Positions 54,897-61,753 of a DNA stretch of 64,000 nt are shown here, piece by piece. A program made the translations under genes and the position numbers. The DNA comes from Streptomyces olivoverticillatus (GTDB lineage Bacteria > Actinomycetota > Actinomycetes > Streptomycetales > Streptomycetaceae). Each line of letters starts with the position of its first letter. Position 1 is the stretch's first letter. The stretch lies in contig NZ_JACHJH010000006.1 in NCBI RefSeq assembly GCF_014203555.1, positions 310,001 to 374,000 on the forward strand, given 5' to 3'. The notes under the pieces were generated by a model. It searched no databases. It was not told where the DNA came from and saw nothing but the letters and a program-made list of their open reading frames with translations.

Positions 54897-55325
54897 TCAG
54901 CCGAACACGAACCAGTCCTTGAAGCCGATCGCGGCGGTCAAGTCGCCCTCGGTGGTCAGCAGTTTCTTGCCGTACAGCCGGAACCCGGTGACCTCGCCCG
55001 CCGCCATCAGCAGCAGATTGCCCAGCCCGACGGTCGTCACGGCGGTGGCCGGCGCGCCGGGACCCCGGCGCGCCTCGCAGCGACCCTCGCCCACCGCGAC
55101 CGTGTACTGCCGCGTCCCGGCCGAGGTGGTCACGTCGAACTGGAACTCGCCCTGTGCGTCGCCCGCCCGCTGCGGGTCGAAGGCGTCCCGGTAGGCGGTG
55201 AAGACCGCGTCCAGCACCTCGTCCACCCCGCCGCAGGCCTCCACCGCGGCCGCTTCCACCTCCTCGGCCGACCTGCCCTCGGTCAGCTTCCGCAGTTCCC
55301 GGAAGTCGTGCGTACGTGCTGCCAT
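54897..55325 (-). CDS. SCP2 sterol-carrier-like protein
   Basis: This 142-residue protein has a C-terminal SCP2-like fold (about 45-142): beta strands around GEFQFDVTTSAGTRQYTVAVGEGRCEA, then TTVGLGNLLLMAAGEVTGFRLYGKKLLTTEGDLTAAIGF. SCP2 domains bind lipophilic molecules in a tunnel. The ATG follows GGAGCGG. It is divergent from the sugar reductase and carries SARP-type repeats upstream, which links it to the cluster; it may hold or move a hydrophobic intermediate. Confidence 0.78.
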   Translation of the reverse strand: MAARTHDFRELRKLTEGRSAEEVEAAAVEACGGVDEVLDAVFTAYRDAFDPQRAGDAQGEFQFDVTTSAGTRQYTVAVGEGRCEARRGPGAPATAVTTVGLGNLLLMAAGEVTGFRLYGKKLLTTEGDLTAAIGFKDWFVFG

Positions 55326-55388
55326 GTCCGCTCCGATCTCGCTGTGGCTGCCGGGGGCCCGGCCCTGTCGGTCACCTTCGCAGCCGCC

Positions 55389-55406
55389 CCTCGACGCCCT
55401 CTGGAC
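55389..55406 (-). promoter_or_regulatory. SARP-type direct repeat driving the SCP2 gene
   Basis: On the minus strand GTCCAGA (55406-55400) and GTCGAGG (55395-55389) are 11 bases apart, 64 bases before the SCP2 start. The site nearly repeats the one at 36280. Confidence 0.65.
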
Positions 55407-55412
55407 GCACCA

Positions 55413-55441
55413 CGACAGCCGTGCTCCAGCGACCTGCCAGG
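55413..55441 (+). promoter_or_regulatory. SARP-type repeat driving the reductase-KSIII-ACP operon
   Basis: CTCCAGC (55424-55430) and TGCCAGG (55435-55441), preceded by a degenerate CGACAGC (55413-55419), follow exact 11-base spacing. The last repeat is 59 bases before the reductase start, the same distance as at the core operon. Confidence 0.65.
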
Positions 55442-55499
55442 GCACTGCCGCAAGCTCGGGGCGCACGGTTCACCGTCGCGAGGAGGGACCACGAAGCCC

Positions 55500-56273
55500 A
55501 TGGAGATCGTCGGTGACGGCTTTATCGCCCGCCATCTTCGCCCGCTCGCCCACCGGCACCCCGGCGCCGTGGTGTTCGCGGCCGGGGTCTCGAGCGCGGG
55601 CTCGGTGTCGCAGGAGCAGTTCGCCCGGGAGGCGGACCTGCTCTACGGCACGGTCCGGCGCTGCCGCGCCGACGGGCGGCGCCTGGTCTACCTCTCGACC
55701 TGCTCGGCGGGCATGTACGGGGCGCCCGACTGCCCCGGCCGGGAGGACGGCCCGGTCTACCCCCGCTCCGCCTACGCCCGGCACAAGCTGGCCCTCGAAG
55801 GGGTGCTCGCCCTCTCGGGCGTCGCGCACCTGATCCTGCGGACGACCCACCTGGTGGGCCCGGGACAACGGCCGCACCAACTGCTCCCCTCGCTGGTCGG
55901 CCAGGTCCGCGCGGGCGCACTGGAAGTTCACCGCGGCGCCTACCGCGACCTGCTGCACATCGACGACGCCGTCCGCTTCTTCGATGCCCTGCTCGCCGCC
56001 ACCGAACCGGGCCGCGTGGTCAACGTGGCCTCCGGTACCGCGGTGCCCGTCGAGGACATCGGCGCCCACCTCGAACGCGCGCTGGGCGTCGTCGCACGCA
56101 AGACCTACCGGGACGCGGCGGGCGCGTACACCGTCTCCGTCGAACGCCTCGCCGCGCTCGTACCCGACGTCCACCGGCGGGTGTCCGCGCCCGGCTACTA
56201 CCGCGAGGTCATCGACCGCTACCTCCGCGAGACGCAGGCGGCGCCCGCCGACGCCGGGACGGAGCGGCGATGA
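55500..56273 (+). CDS. NAD(P)-dependent sugar reductase/epimerase (extended SDR)
   Basis: This 257-residue protein has a shortened nucleotide motif IVGDGFIARH (3-12), YLSTCSAGMYG and the catalytic pair in YARHK. It resembles nucleoside-diphosphate-sugar 4-ketoreductases. With RmlA and the RmlB-like enzyme it could give dTDP-6-deoxyhexose (fucose or quinovose type) without 2-deoxygenation, since no 2,3-dehydratase or aminotransferase is present. The ATG sits after GAGGAGGGACC. It overlaps the ketosynthase III gene. Confidence 0.75.
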   Translation: MEIVGDGFIARHLRPLAHRHPGAVVFAAGVSSAGSVSQEQFAREADLLYGTVRRCRADGRRLVYLSTCSAGMYGAPDCPGREDGPVYPRSAYARHKLALEGVLALSGVAHLILRTTHLVGPGQRPHQLLPSLVGQVRAGALEVHRGAYRDLLHIDDAVRFFDALLAATEPGRVVNVASGTAVPVEDIGAHLERALGVVARKTYRDAAGAYTVSVERLAALVPDVHRRVSAPGYYREVIDRYLRETQAAPADAGTERR

Positions 56274-57253
56274 CCGTGCGGCTGAGCACCCCGGGCCGCC
56301 GCCACAGCCGCATCCTCGGCGTGGGCGCGTACCGGCCCCGGCGGGTGGTGGACAACGCGGAGCTGTGCCGGCGCATCGACTCCACCGAGGAGTGGATCGA
56401 GACCCGCTCCGGCATCCGCACCCGGCACTTCGCGGAACCGGACGAAACGCTGGCCCTGATGGCCACCCAGGCCGCGGCCAAGGCCCTGTCCCAGGCGGGC
56501 CTGACGGCCCCTCAGGTGGACTGCGTGATCGTGGCCAGCATGTCGAACGTGCTGCAGACCCCGCCCCTGGCCATGACCGTGGCCCACCGGCTCGGCGCCC
56601 GGGGCGCGGCGGCCTTCGACCTCTCCGCCGCCTGCGCGGGCTTCTGCCACGCGCTGGCCGTGGCGGCCGACACGGTCGCGGCCGGGGGCGCCGGGCACGT
56701 CCTGGTCGTCGGCGCCGAGCGGATGACCGACATCGTCGAGCCGCACGACCGCACCATCGCCTTCCTCTTCGCCGACGGGGCGGGAGCGGTGGTCGTCGGC
56801 CCCTCCGCGGAACCCGGCATCGGCCCGGTGGTCCGTGGCGCCGACGGGTCGCAGGCCGACGCCATCCGGATGGACGGCGCGTGGGGAGCCGCCGAGCGCC
56901 CCTACATGAGGATGGACGGCCGCCGCGTCTTCCGGTGGGCGGTCGGCCACGTCCCGCCCGCTGGACGGGCGGCCCTGGCGGCCGCGGGCGTGACCCTCGA
57001 AGAACTTGCGGCCTTCGTGCCCCACCAGGCCAATCTGCGCATGACCGAGGTCATGGCCGACCGCCTCGGACTCGCAGCCGGCACCGTCGTCGCCGACGAC
57101 GTCGTGCACAGCGGCAACACCTCGGCAGCCTCCGTCCCCCTGGCCCTGGAACGGCTGGCCGACCAGGGGACGGTGCGCAGCGGGGACGCGGCGCTGCTCA
57201 TCGGATTCGGGGCGGGCCTGAACTACGCGGGCCAGGTCGTGCTGTTGCCGTGA
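56270..57253 (+). CDS. Ketosynthase III (FabH-like) for starter-unit formation
   Basis: This 327-residue thiolase-fold enzyme has the complete KASIII triad: Cys122 (SAACAGF), His252 (PHQANLRM) and Asn283 (SGNTSAAS). It condenses an acyl-CoA with malonyl-ACP. The ATG overlaps the sugar reductase stop and its own ACP follows after 47 bases. Such dedicated KSIII enzymes occur where the PKS is primed with propionate or longer acyl chains (daunorubicin, frenolicin, R1128, benastatin, fredericamycin). All three residues are kept, so it should be active, unlike DpsC. Confidence 0.93.
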   Translation: MTVRLSTPGRRHSRILGVGAYRPRRVVDNAELCRRIDSTEEWIETRSGIRTRHFAEPDETLALMATQAAAKALSQAGLTAPQVDCVIVASMSNVLQTPPLAMTVAHRLGARGAAAFDLSAACAGFCHALAVAADTVAAGGAGHVLVVGAERMTDIVEPHDRTIAFLFADGAGAVVVGPSAEPGIGPVVRGADGSQADAIRMDGAWGAAERPYMRMDGRRVFRWAVGHVPPAGRAALAAAGVTLEELAAFVPHQANLRMTEVMADRLGLAAGTVVADDVVHSGNTSAASVPLALERLADQGTVRSGDAALLIGFGAGLNYAGQVVLLP

Positions 57254-57300
57254 CCCACGACAGGCACCACCGGACAGACACGACTCACGAGGAGGAACAG

Positions 57301-57555
57301 ATGCGGGAATTCACCGTGACCGACTTCCAGCGGAACGTCGACGCCTGCGTCGGGGTGGAGGACTCGATCGTCTTCGACGACACCACCTTGGACGTCGAGT
57401 TCGCCGAACTCGGCCTGGATTCGCTGGCGGTCTACGAGATCATGACGCGCCTGGAGGAGGACCTGGGCTTTCCCATCCCCGACGAGGACCTCGACGACCT
57501 CAAGACGGTCGGGGGAGTGCTCACCTACGTACGCCGCAGGCTCGCGGAGGTGTAG
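57301..57555 (+). CDS. Second acyl carrier protein (starter ACP)
   Basis: This 84-residue ACP has the attachment site LGLDSLAVYE with Ser41. It follows the ketosynthase III with a good GAGGAGGAAC site, so it probably carries the starter diketide. Its sequence is distinct from the ACP at 39732 (VTDFQRNVDACVGVEDS against TLDQLKTILREGVGVDE), which fits a separate partner set. A large hairpin after its stop ends the operon. Confidence 0.92.
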   Translation: MREFTVTDFQRNVDACVGVEDSIVFDDTTLDVEFAELGLDSLAVYEIMTRLEEDLGFPIPDEDLDDLKTVGGVLTYVRRRLAEV

Positions 57556-57614
57556 CGGCCGCATGCGTCGGGCGGTGAGACCCCCAGGGTCCCACCGCCC
57601 TTCGCATGCGGCCG
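57556..57614. terminator. Bidirectional terminator at 57.6 kb
   Basis: A long interrupted stem (57556-57567 with 57603-57614, inner 57570-57577 with 57593-57600) fills the space between the convergent ACP and dehydrogenase genes. Confidence 0.88.
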
Positions 57615-57619
57615 GCCGC

Positions 57620-58477
57620 TCACTCCTTCGCGGCCCCGACGACCGCCGCGTCTGCGTCGCCGTTCCCCTCGGCGATCGCCTGCCCGAAGTACGCGGCCGC
57701 ACAGTCCGTCACCGCGAGGTCCAGGCCCAGCTCGCGGGCGTCCTCCACCACCAGCCGCAGGTCCTTGTGCATCAACGCCGCCCGGAAGGCGGCCGGTTCG
57801 TACGCCCCGCTGCGCATCACCTCGGCACGGAACGACATGACCTTGGAGCTGAACCCGCTGCCGCCGATCGCGGCCAGCAGCAGATCACGGTCGAGCCCGG
57901 CGTGCTCCCCGTAGCGCACGGCGTCCGCGAGCGAGGCGACCTGGGCACCCAGCAGCAGATTGAACGCCAGCTTCATGGCGGGCGCCCGGCCGACCGGGCC
58001 CAGCGGCAGTACGGTGCCGCCCAGCGCCCGCAGCACCGGGCCGGCCGCCTCGACGTCCTCCGGCGCCCCGGAGGCGAGCACCCGCATCGTGCCCTCGCGG
58101 GCCTGTGCCGGGTTGCCCACCACACAGGCGTCGACCCAACGGGCCCCGGCCGCCGACGCCTTGGCGGCCGCGCCGCGGGCGTAGCCGGGGGAGACGGTGG
58201 AGGTGTTGATCACCAGCATGCCGGGCCGCAGCGTGACCTGGCCGAAGAGGACCTCGTCGACGGCCTTGTCGTCGGCGAGGCTGAGCACGAGCACGTCGGC
58301 GGCGTCCGCGGCCTCGGCCGCCGAAGCGGCCAGCGCCGCACCGGCGGCGGCCACCGGGCGCGCCCGGTCGGCGGTCCGGTTGTGGACGGTGACGGGAAAA
58401 CCGGAGTCGAGCAGGCGCAGCGCCATGCCGCTGCCCATGCTGCCGAGCCCCAGGAAGGCGAGGTGCGGGCCTGTCAT
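57620..58477 (-). CDS. Beta-hydroxyacid dehydrogenase-like NAD(P) oxidoreductase
   Basis: This 285-residue protein of the 6-phosphogluconate/3-hydroxyisobutyrate dehydrogenase superfamily has FLGLGSMGSGMA (8-19) and the catalytic Lys169-x3-Asn173. The substrate-binding DAPVSGG motif reads DACVVGNP (117-124), so the substrate differs from hydroxyisobutyrate. Lys rather than Asp at the active site argues against an imine reductase. The ATG at 58477 was preferred over an upstream TTG. It belongs to a leftward operon with the SchA/CurD protein and an SDR, all under one SARP-type site. Confidence 0.85.
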   Translation of the reverse strand: MTGPHLAFLGLGSMGSGMALRLLDSGFPVTVHNRTADRARPVAAAGAALAASAAEAADAADVLVLSLADDKAVDEVLFGQVTLRPGMLVINTSTVSPGYARGAAAKASAAGARWVDACVVGNPAQAREGTMRVLASGAPEDVEAAGPVLRALGGTVLPLGPVGRAPAMKLAFNLLLGAQVASLADAVRYGEHAGLDRDLLLAAIGGSGFSSKVMSFRAEVMRSGAYEPAAFRAALMHKDLRLVVEDARELGLDLAVTDCAAAYFGQAIAEGNGDADAAVVGAAKE

Positions 58478-58507
58478 CAGCAACCCTTCGTCTGTTTCGT
58501 CCGATGG

Positions 58508-58900
58508 TCAGAGCTTGGCGAGGATCTCCGGCGGCAGGCTGTCCACGGAGAGCTCGGACAGGCACCGCATGGTGCTGTTGCGGAAGTAGGTGAGGAAGCC
58601 CTCGACGGTGGAGGTGTCCCTGGGCTCGGCCAGGTACGCGGCGAGCCGCCGCTCGGCCTCCTTGACGCCCTCCTGGGCCGCCATGTGCCGGGCCACGTCG
58701 TCCAGCGTTCCGTCGAACCGGATGAAGCGGACCATCCGGTCGTCCTTGATGAACAGCGCGGTGGCCTGGATGCGGCCGATCTCCTTGCCGCTGTCGTCCC
58801 GCATGATCGGCGAGCCGGCCCGCTTGAAGTCCGCGAAGATCTCCGCGATCTCCTCCTCGAAGCCGGGCTTGACCTTGTAGGTGATGGCGGCGGTGGGCAT
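58508..58900 (-). CDS. SchA/CurD-like polyketide protein
   Basis: This 130-residue protein is of the SchA/CurD-like type found in spore-pigment (whiE, curamycin) and pentangular clusters. It has a dimeric alpha/beta-barrel-like N-terminal part (AITYKVKPGFEEEIAEIFADF; ALFIKDDRMVRFIRFDG) and a short C-terminal tail. These proteins are believed to help cyclise or oxidise the nascent polyketide. The ATG follows GAAGGAGACACCC. Its presence strengthens the pentangular assignment. Confidence 0.85.
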   Translation of the reverse strand: MPTAAITYKVKPGFEEEIAEIFADFKRAGSPIMRDDSGKEIGRIQATALFIKDDRMVRFIRFDGTLDDVARHMAAQEGVKEAERRLAAYLAEPRDTSTVEGFLTYFRNSTMRCLSELSVDSLPPEILAKL

Positions 58901-58965
58901 GGGTGTCTCCTTCTTGATCGGAACGGGTTGAGAGAAGGCGTCGGCCGTGATGGGCGTGCCGGCCG

Positions 58966-59703
58966 TCACAGGCCGCCGTCGACGCCGAGCGTGACGCCGG
59001 TGACGTAGGCGGCCGCGCCGGACGCCAGGAACAGCACGCTTTGGGCCACCTCCTGCGCGGTCACCAGCCGCCCCAGCGCCGACATCCGGGCCATCCGGGC
59101 CCGGATCTCCGGGGACGGCCCGCCGTCCGCGCCGACGTCGACGATCCCGGGCGCGACCGCGTTGACCCGTACGCCCCGCGGGCCGAGCTCCTTGCTCAGC
59201 GACCGGGTGAGCCCGATGACGCCCGACTTCGCCGCGCCGTAGTGGGCGCGTGCCGGGACGCCCCGGGCGGCGGCGGAGGAGCCGACCGAGACGACCGAGG
59301 CGCCCTGCGCGAGCAGCGGCAGGGCCGCTCTGGTCACCCGGTAGACGGTGGTGAGGTCGGTGTCCAGTACCCGCTGCCACTCCGCCTCCGACAGCTCGGG
59401 CAGGGTGGCCGCGGCGTCGACGCCCACATTGTTGACGAGCACATCGAGCGCGGGGCCCGCCTCGCGGCAGGTGTCCATCAGCCGCTGCACGTCCTCGGGC
59501 CGGGTCACGTCGGCCCGGACGATCCGGTGCTTTCCACCGGTCTCGGCCAGCTCCCGTGCGACACCGTCCGCGGCCTCGGCATCCGTCCGGTAGCAGCCGA
59601 CGACATCCGCCCCGGCCCGGGCCAGGGCCAGGGCCGTCTCCCGGCCGATCCCGCGCGTCGCTCCGGTGACAAGCGCCAGCTTGCCGTCCAATCGCTGATC
59701 CAC
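58966..59703 (-). CDS. Second FabG-like ketoreductase
   Basis: This 245-residue SDR has TGATRGIG (13-20), NNVG (91-94), Ser142, Tyr155 and Lys159, at exactly the same positions as the ketoreductase at 40972. It shares LPLL-GASVV and KELGPRG-RVN-VAPG blocks with it, so the two are close paralogues. The GTG start follows GGAGGCACA; longer upstream codons lack family sequence. It may reduce the starter diketide made by the ketosynthase III or a second position on the polyketide. It is the first gene of its operon and the right-hand end of the cluster. Confidence 0.9.
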   Translation of the reverse strand: MDQRLDGKLALVTGATRGIGRETALALARAGADVVGCYRTDAEAADGVARELAETGGKHRIVRADVTRPEDVQRLMDTCREAGPALDVLVNNVGVDAAATLPELSEAEWQRVLDTDLTTVYRVTRAALPLLAQGASVVSVGSSAAARGVPARAHYGAAKSGVIGLTRSLSKELGPRGVRVNAVAPGIVDVGADGGPSPEIRARMARMSALGRLVTAQEVAQSVLFLASGAAAYVTGVTLGVDGGL

Positions 59704-59759
59704 TGTGCCTCCAGGCGTGGTCAAACGCTTCGCGTGTACGGCAGACTGTTCCGCCCCCG

Positions 59760-59777
59760 CCTGGACGGTCGCTGGAG
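59760..59777 (-). promoter_or_regulatory. SARP-type direct repeat driving the last operon of the cluster
   Basis: CTCCAGC (minus strand, 59777-59771) and GTCCAGG (59766-59760) are 11 bases apart, 57 bases before the SDR start, the same spacing as at the acyltransferase. It marks the right boundary of the regulon. Confidence 0.7.
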
Positions 59778-59810
59778 CCGCGGGGCGCCCGTCACGCCCG
59801 GTGAGCGCGG

Positions 59811-59854
59811 TTGGCCGAAGGAACATAAGGAAGCGCCCGCTCCTTGGCCGAAGG
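59811..59854 (+). repeat. Direct repeat upstream of guaB1
   Basis: TTGGCCGAAGG occurs at 59811-59821 and again at 59844-59854, a spacing of 33 bases (three turns). It lies 138-180 bases upstream of guaB1 and may be a regulatory site; no matching regulator is known to me. Confidence 0.4.
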
Positions 59855-59991
59855 CACAGAATCGGGCTGCGGTTCGCCCCTGTCGGGGGAATTCAGGGAT
59901 AATGGGTCTAGGAGCCGCAGCCCGGATGCTGTCGGTCCGGTGCTGACTCCCCGCCCGCTTTCGCGCAAAACCGCAGGTGAGAGAGTTAGCA

Positions 59992-61434
59992 ATGCGTTTC
60001 CTCAATGACCAGAAGCCGCCGTACGACCTGACGTACGACGATGTGTTCATGGTGCCGAGCCGCTCCGCGGTCGGTTCCCGTCAGGGTGTCGACCTGTCCG
60101 CCCAGGACGGGACGGGCACCACCATCCCGCTGGTGGTCGCCAACATGACCGCGATCGCGGGCCGCCGTATGGCCGAGACCGTCGCCCGCCGCGGTGGCAT
60201 CGTCGTCATCCCCCAGGACATCCCGATCGAGGTCGTCACCGAGGTCATCTCCTGGGTCAAGAGCCGCCACCACGTGCTCGACACCCCGATCGTGCTGACC
60301 CCGACCCAGACCGTCGCCGACGCGCTGTCCCTGCTGCACAAGCGGGCCCACGGCGCGGGCGTCGTCGTCGACGGCGAGCACCGCCCGGTCGGCGTCGTCA
60401 CCGAGTCCGACCTGACCGGCGTGGACCGCTTCACGCAGCTGTCCGAGGTCATGTCCAAGGAGCTGCTGCTCCTCGACGCCGACATCGACCCGCGCGAGGC
60501 GTTCAACCAGCTCGACGCCGCCCACCGCAAGCTCGCCCCCGCCGTGGACAAGGACGGCAAGCTCGCCGGCATCCTGACCCGCAAGGGCGCCCTGCGCGCG
60601 ACCCTCTACACCCCCGCCACCGACGCGGACGGCAAGCTGCGCATCGCCGCCGCCGTCGGCATCAACGGCGACGTGGCGGGCAAGGCCAAGGCCCTGCTGG
60701 AGGCCGGTGCCGACACCATCGTCGTGGACACCGCCCATGGCCACCAGGAGGGCATGATCTCCGCGGTCAAGGCCGTCCGGTCCCTGGACCCGCAGGTCCC
60801 GATCGTCGCGGGCAACATCGTCGCCGCCGAGGGCGTGCGCGACCTCATCGAGGCCGGCGCCGACATCATCAAGGTCGGTGTGGGCCCGGGCGCCATGTGC
60901 ACCACCCGCATGATGACCGGCGTGGGCCGCCCGCAGTTCTCCGCCGTCCTCGAGTGCTCCGCCGAGGCCAAGAAGTACGGCAAGCACGTGTGGGCCGACG
61001 GTGGCGTCCGTCACCCCCGTGACGTGGCGATGGCGCTGGCCGCCGGCGCCTCCAACGTCATGATCGGCTCCTGGTTCGCCGGTACGTACGAGTCCCCGGG
61101 CGACCTGCAGCAGACCGCCGACGGCCGGCTGTACAAGGAGAGCTTCGGCATGGCCTCGGCGCGCGCCGTGCGCAACCGCACCTCCGAGGAGTCCGCCTAC
61201 GACCGCGCCCGCAAGGGCCTGTTCGAGGAGGGCATCTCCACCTCCCGCATGTTCCTCGACCCGGCCCGCCCGGGCGTCGAGGACCTGATCGACTCGATCA
61301 TCGCGGGCGTCCGCTCCTCCTGCACCTACGCCGGTGCGGGCTCCTTGGAGGAGTTCCAGGAGCGGGCCGTCGTCGGCGTCCAGAGCGCCGCCGGCTACGC
61401 CGAGGGCAAGCCGCTGCACGCCAGCTGGCAGTAA
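59992..61434 (+). CDS. guaB1: GuaB1-family IMPDH-related protein, probable GMP reductase
   Basis: This 480-residue TIM-barrel protein has an inserted CBS pair (about 95-205) and the IMPDH/GMPR active-site loop GPGAMCTTRM with the catalytic Cys, then GVGRPQ. The mycobacterial GuaB1 of this family has been shown to be a CBS-regulated GMP reductase (GMP to IMP), so this is the preferred function over IMP dehydrogenase. The ATG at 59992 gives the usual MRFLNDQKPPYDLTYDDVF start. Core genome resumes here after the polyketide cluster. Confidence 0.9.
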   Translation: MRFLNDQKPPYDLTYDDVFMVPSRSAVGSRQGVDLSAQDGTGTTIPLVVANMTAIAGRRMAETVARRGGIVVIPQDIPIEVVTEVISWVKSRHHVLDTPIVLTPTQTVADALSLLHKRAHGAGVVVDGEHRPVGVVTESDLTGVDRFTQLSEVMSKELLLLDADIDPREAFNQLDAAHRKLAPAVDKDGKLAGILTRKGALRATLYTPATDADGKLRIAAAVGINGDVAGKAKALLEAGADTIVVDTAHGHQEGMISAVKAVRSLDPQVPIVAGNIVAAEGVRDLIEAGADIIKVGVGPGAMCTTRMMTGVGRPQFSAVLECSAEAKKYGKHVWADGGVRHPRDVAMALAAGASNVMIGSWFAGTYESPGDLQQTADGRLYKESFGMASARAVRNRTSEESAYDRARKGLFEEGISTSRMFLDPARPGVEDLIDSIIAGVRSSCTYAGAGSLEEFQERAVVGVQSAAGYAEGKPLHASWQ

Positions 61435-61449
61435 CCCTCCGTGGTCCCG

Positions 61450-61488
61450 AAAGGGGCGCGGCCCGGTTCCGGGCCGCGCCCCTTTTTT
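61450..61488 (+). terminator. Intrinsic terminator after guaB1
   Basis: A 17-bp stem (61450-61466 with 61469-61485) is followed at once by a run of six T. It is the most classical rho-independent terminator of the window. Confidence 0.93.
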
Positions 61489-61519
61489 GCTGTCCGTGTA
61501 CCGATTCATAACACGACGT

Positions 61520-61566
61520 GCAACGATCGCCCGCTCTGTGTCCCCGGACGCAATGATCGTCCGCTC
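61520..61566 (+). repeat. 17-base direct repeat upstream of the permease
   Basis: GCAACGATCGCCCGCTC (61520-61536) and GCAATGATCGTCCGCTC (61550-61566) match at 15 of 17 bases and are 30 bases apart. They lie about 190-235 bases before the permease, and an Lrp/AsnC gene is nearby, so an Lrp-type operator is possible. Confidence 0.45.
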
Positions 61567-61753
61567 ATACGCAAGAATGGTGCATTACGAGCGCGGGCCC
61601 TGACCTCGTAAGGTCTGCGCAGTACGTGGAGTGGCGGGTACCGCTTGCTCGGCGGTCCCCCCTTGCTACGGGTTTGCTCTGCCCTGCCGGCGCGCCCGCG
61701 GGTGATCGCTGTCGGTCACCGCCTCCACCGGCAGAGATGAACGGAGCCACCCA

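Larger units (their letters stand above)
61435..61753 (+). other. 319-base spacer between guaB1 and the permease
   Basis: This stretch holds the guaB1 terminator, a 17-base direct repeat and presumably the permease promoter. No further gene is supported; the only open frames are short and without ribosome sites or family resemblance. Confidence 0.5.

Noticed and set aside
57620..58477. Imine reductase assignment for the NAD(P) oxidoreductase
   Set aside because: The active-site residue is Lys169 with Asn173, typical of beta-hydroxyacid dehydrogenases rather than the Asp/Tyr of imine reductases.
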